Below the pieces are notes generated by a model. The model searched no databases. It saw only the letters and a program-made list of their open reading frames with translations, and had not been told where the DNA came from. From an uncultured Pseudomonadota bacterium (lineage in GTDB: Bacteria; Pseudomonadota; Alphaproteobacteria; Rs-D84): DNA of 5,735 bases. Positions 4,942 to 5,735 of this stretch are shown piece by piece. Every line of letters starts with the position of its first letter. Positions within the stretch are counted from its first letter, which is position 1. The DNA lies in NCBI GenBank assembly GCA_902776515.1, contig CACYQE010000054.1, positions 1-5,735 on the forward strand. Reading direction: 5' to 3'. Both the position numbers and the translations under genes were made by a program.

Positions 4942-5735
4942 ATGAGAAAAATATCTGTATTAACCATAGTTGGTGTTTTGTTGGCGGGTGCATGCGGTGA
5001 TGGTTTTGCGGCATCGTCATTAAATGCCGCTGATGCACATTCCCCCAAGGTTCAACGTGCGGCATCAATGCACTTTGGTGGCACGGCACGTTCGGCCAGT
5101 TTGGGCAGGGTTATTTCTCCAAAACAGGTTGGTGTAAAATCTGTCCACGGAACGGCAACAACGCCGATGGCTCGATCTGCATCTTTGTCACGTTCTTCGG
5201 TTGGGCGTTATGTGGGTGCAAGTAAAGAACAATCGGTCAGTATGGCGGCATTACCAGATAGTATCGCGGCATTACCAGACCGTGTTACCGACGCCGAGGG
5301 TCGTTTGGATACAGCAGAGGGTCGTTTGGATACCGCGGAAACAAACATTGCTGATTTACAGGATGCCGTTTCGAATTTGTCTCAAACCCAGGCAGATTGG
5401 AACGAAACGGATGATACATCGCCATCATATATCCAGAATAAGCCTGAAATCCCCGCAGCCCAAGTTCAAGCGGATTGGAACGAAACGGATGATACAAGTA
5501 TGGCATATATCCAAAACAAACCGGAAATTCCGACTTTGCCTACAAATGTTAGTCAGTTGAATAATGATGCGAACTACATTACTGCGGCCGATGTCCCGGC
5601 TCAGGTTAATGCGGATTGGAACGCAACCGAAGGTGCAGCACAAATCTTGAATAAACCGGAAATTCCGACTTTGCCTACAAATGTTAGTCAGTTGAATAAT
5701 GATGCGAACTACATTACTGCGGCCGATGTCCCGGC
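4942..5735 (+). CDS. Secreted fibrous repeat protein (coiled coil plus ADWN/NKPEIP repeats), 3' truncated by window edge
   Basis: The frame is open from the ATG to the window end, giving 264 complete codons with no stop. Residues 1-23 form a Sec signal peptide (hydrophobic VLTIVGVLLAGA, cleavage probably after GFA); Cys18 gives only a poor lipobox. Residues 24-100 are basic and rich in Ser, Ala, Arg and Gly, with the motif ARSASL-G/S-R twice (49-56 and 77-84). Residues 101-149 are seven perfect heptads predicting a parallel, probably trimeric, coiled coil. From residue 150 come tandem units beginning Q/N-ADWN, containing NKPEIP and, in the second and third, VSQLNNDANYIT. Similar ADWN...I-NKP and V-S-x-L-N-N-D modules occur in phage tail fibres and in fibrous surface proteins. 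Signal peptide and neighbourhood favour a surface or secreted fibre over a phage gene. The C-terminal domain, which would decide this, is outside the window. Confidence 0.8.
   Translation, partial: MRKISVLTIVGVLLAGACGDGFAASSLNAADAHSPKVQRAASMHFGGTARSASLGRVISPKQVGVKSVHGTATTPMARSASLSRSSVGRYVGASKEQSVSMAALPDSIAALPDRVTDAEGRLDTAEGRLDTAETNIADLQDAVSNLSQTQADWNETDDTSPSYIQNKPEIPAAQVQADWNETDDTSMAYIQNKPEIPTLPTNVSQLNNDANYITAADVPAQVNADWNATEGAAQILNKPEIPTLPTNVSQLNNDANYITAADVP
5242..5388 (+). repeat. 21-bp-period region coding seven coiled-coil heptads
   Basis: Codons 101-149 of the fibre gene form seven heptads. The a positions are M101, I108, V115, L122, L129, I136 and V143; the d positions are L104, L111, A118, A125, A132, L139 and L146. 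At the DNA level neighbouring heptads are still near copies: a 14-bp block (gcggcattaccaga) recurs at 5245-5258 and 5266-5279, and a 17-bp block (gagggtcgtttggatac) at 5296-5312 and 5317-5333, both with a 21-bp offset. This points to growth of the stalk by heptad duplication. Confidence 0.8.
5389..5735 (+). repeat. Tandem ADWN/NKPEIP protein repeats, continuing beyond the window
   Basis: Three units are visible. Unit 1 (5389-5466) has 26 codons and lacks the second half. Unit 2 (5467-5607) has 47 codons. Unit 3 (5608-5735) is cut at 42 of an expected 45 or so. Units 1 and 2 share ADWNETDDTS and YIQNKPEIP; unit 3 has ADWNATEGAAQILNKPEIP. The second halves of units 2 and 3 (TLPTNVSQLNNDANYITA and following) are identical in protein and DNA. 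An exact 83-bp block lies at 5518-5600 and 5653-5735, offset 135 bp. The second copy ends only because the window ends. Confidence 0.9.

Noticed and set aside
5201..5560. A 119-codon alternative plus-strand frame over the fibre gene.
   Set aside because: It is out of frame with the signal-peptide-bearing repeat protein, has no ribosome binding site and gives an Arg/Ile/His-rich product typical of a shadow frame over repeats.
5389..5735. Possible CRISPR-like or intergenic tandem array.
   Set aside because: The repeats are in frame within a long open coding region, the units are 78-141 bp and encode known fibre-style modules, and there are no short unique spacers.
4942..5735. Phage tail-fibre gene of a prophage.
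   Set aside because: A Sec signal peptide and a preceding outer-membrane barrel gene are unlike phage fibre genes, and no other phage gene is in the window. The missing 3' end prevents complete exclusion.

Overview
The window looks like a chromosomal segment from an alphaproteobacterium with moderately low GC, probably an uncultured host-associated or gut lineage. The evidence is the TolB type, the ftsE-ftsX-DUF218-plsC gene string and the absence of any phage or plasmid replication gene. The RF32/Enterousia-like gut alphaproteobacteria are one possible home, but that is a guess from gene content and style, not a placement.

Left part (1-1000, + strand). The C-terminal half of tolB enters from the left edge. 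Its stop codon overlaps the start of a small secreted staphylococcal-nuclease-like protein whose catalytic residues are all present. The usual tolB neighbour, pal, is not next to it.

Middle part (1017-3887, - strand). A tight four-gene operon reads right to left: ftsE (ABC ATPase), ftsX (its membrane partner), a DUF218/YdcF-like membrane-anchored protein and a PlsC-type lysophosphatidate acyltransferase. Gaps are 3, 0 and 15 bp from ftsE towards plsC. The theme is cell envelope and division: FtsEX couples ATP hydrolysis to septal peptidoglycan hydrolysis, DUF218 proteins of the ElyC/SanA type are tied to envelope metabolism, and PlsC makes phosphatidic acid. A good sigma70-type promoter sits so close to the ftsE ATG that the mRNA is predicted to be leaderless or nearly so. 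This fits the lack of a Shine-Dalgarno sequence there.

Intergenic hub (3888-4065). This 178-bp AT-rich divergent region holds the ftsE promoter and, facing the other way, an extended -10 promoter with a strong ribosome binding site for the right-hand genes.

Right part (4066-5735, + strand). First comes a small outer-membrane beta-barrel protein with an unusual N-terminal four-cysteine cluster and a proline-rich linker. Thirty-six bases later, with no visible terminator, starts a secreted repeat protein that runs off the right edge. It has a signal peptide, a basic Ser/Ala/Arg-rich segment, seven uninterrupted coiled-coil heptads and then tandem ADWN...NKPEIP repeats of the kind seen in phage tail fibres and fibrous surface proteins. 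Two of the repeats share an exact 83-bp block. This barrel-plus-fibre pair is the least ordinary part of the window. It could be a surface fibre or adhesin system, but that function is inference.
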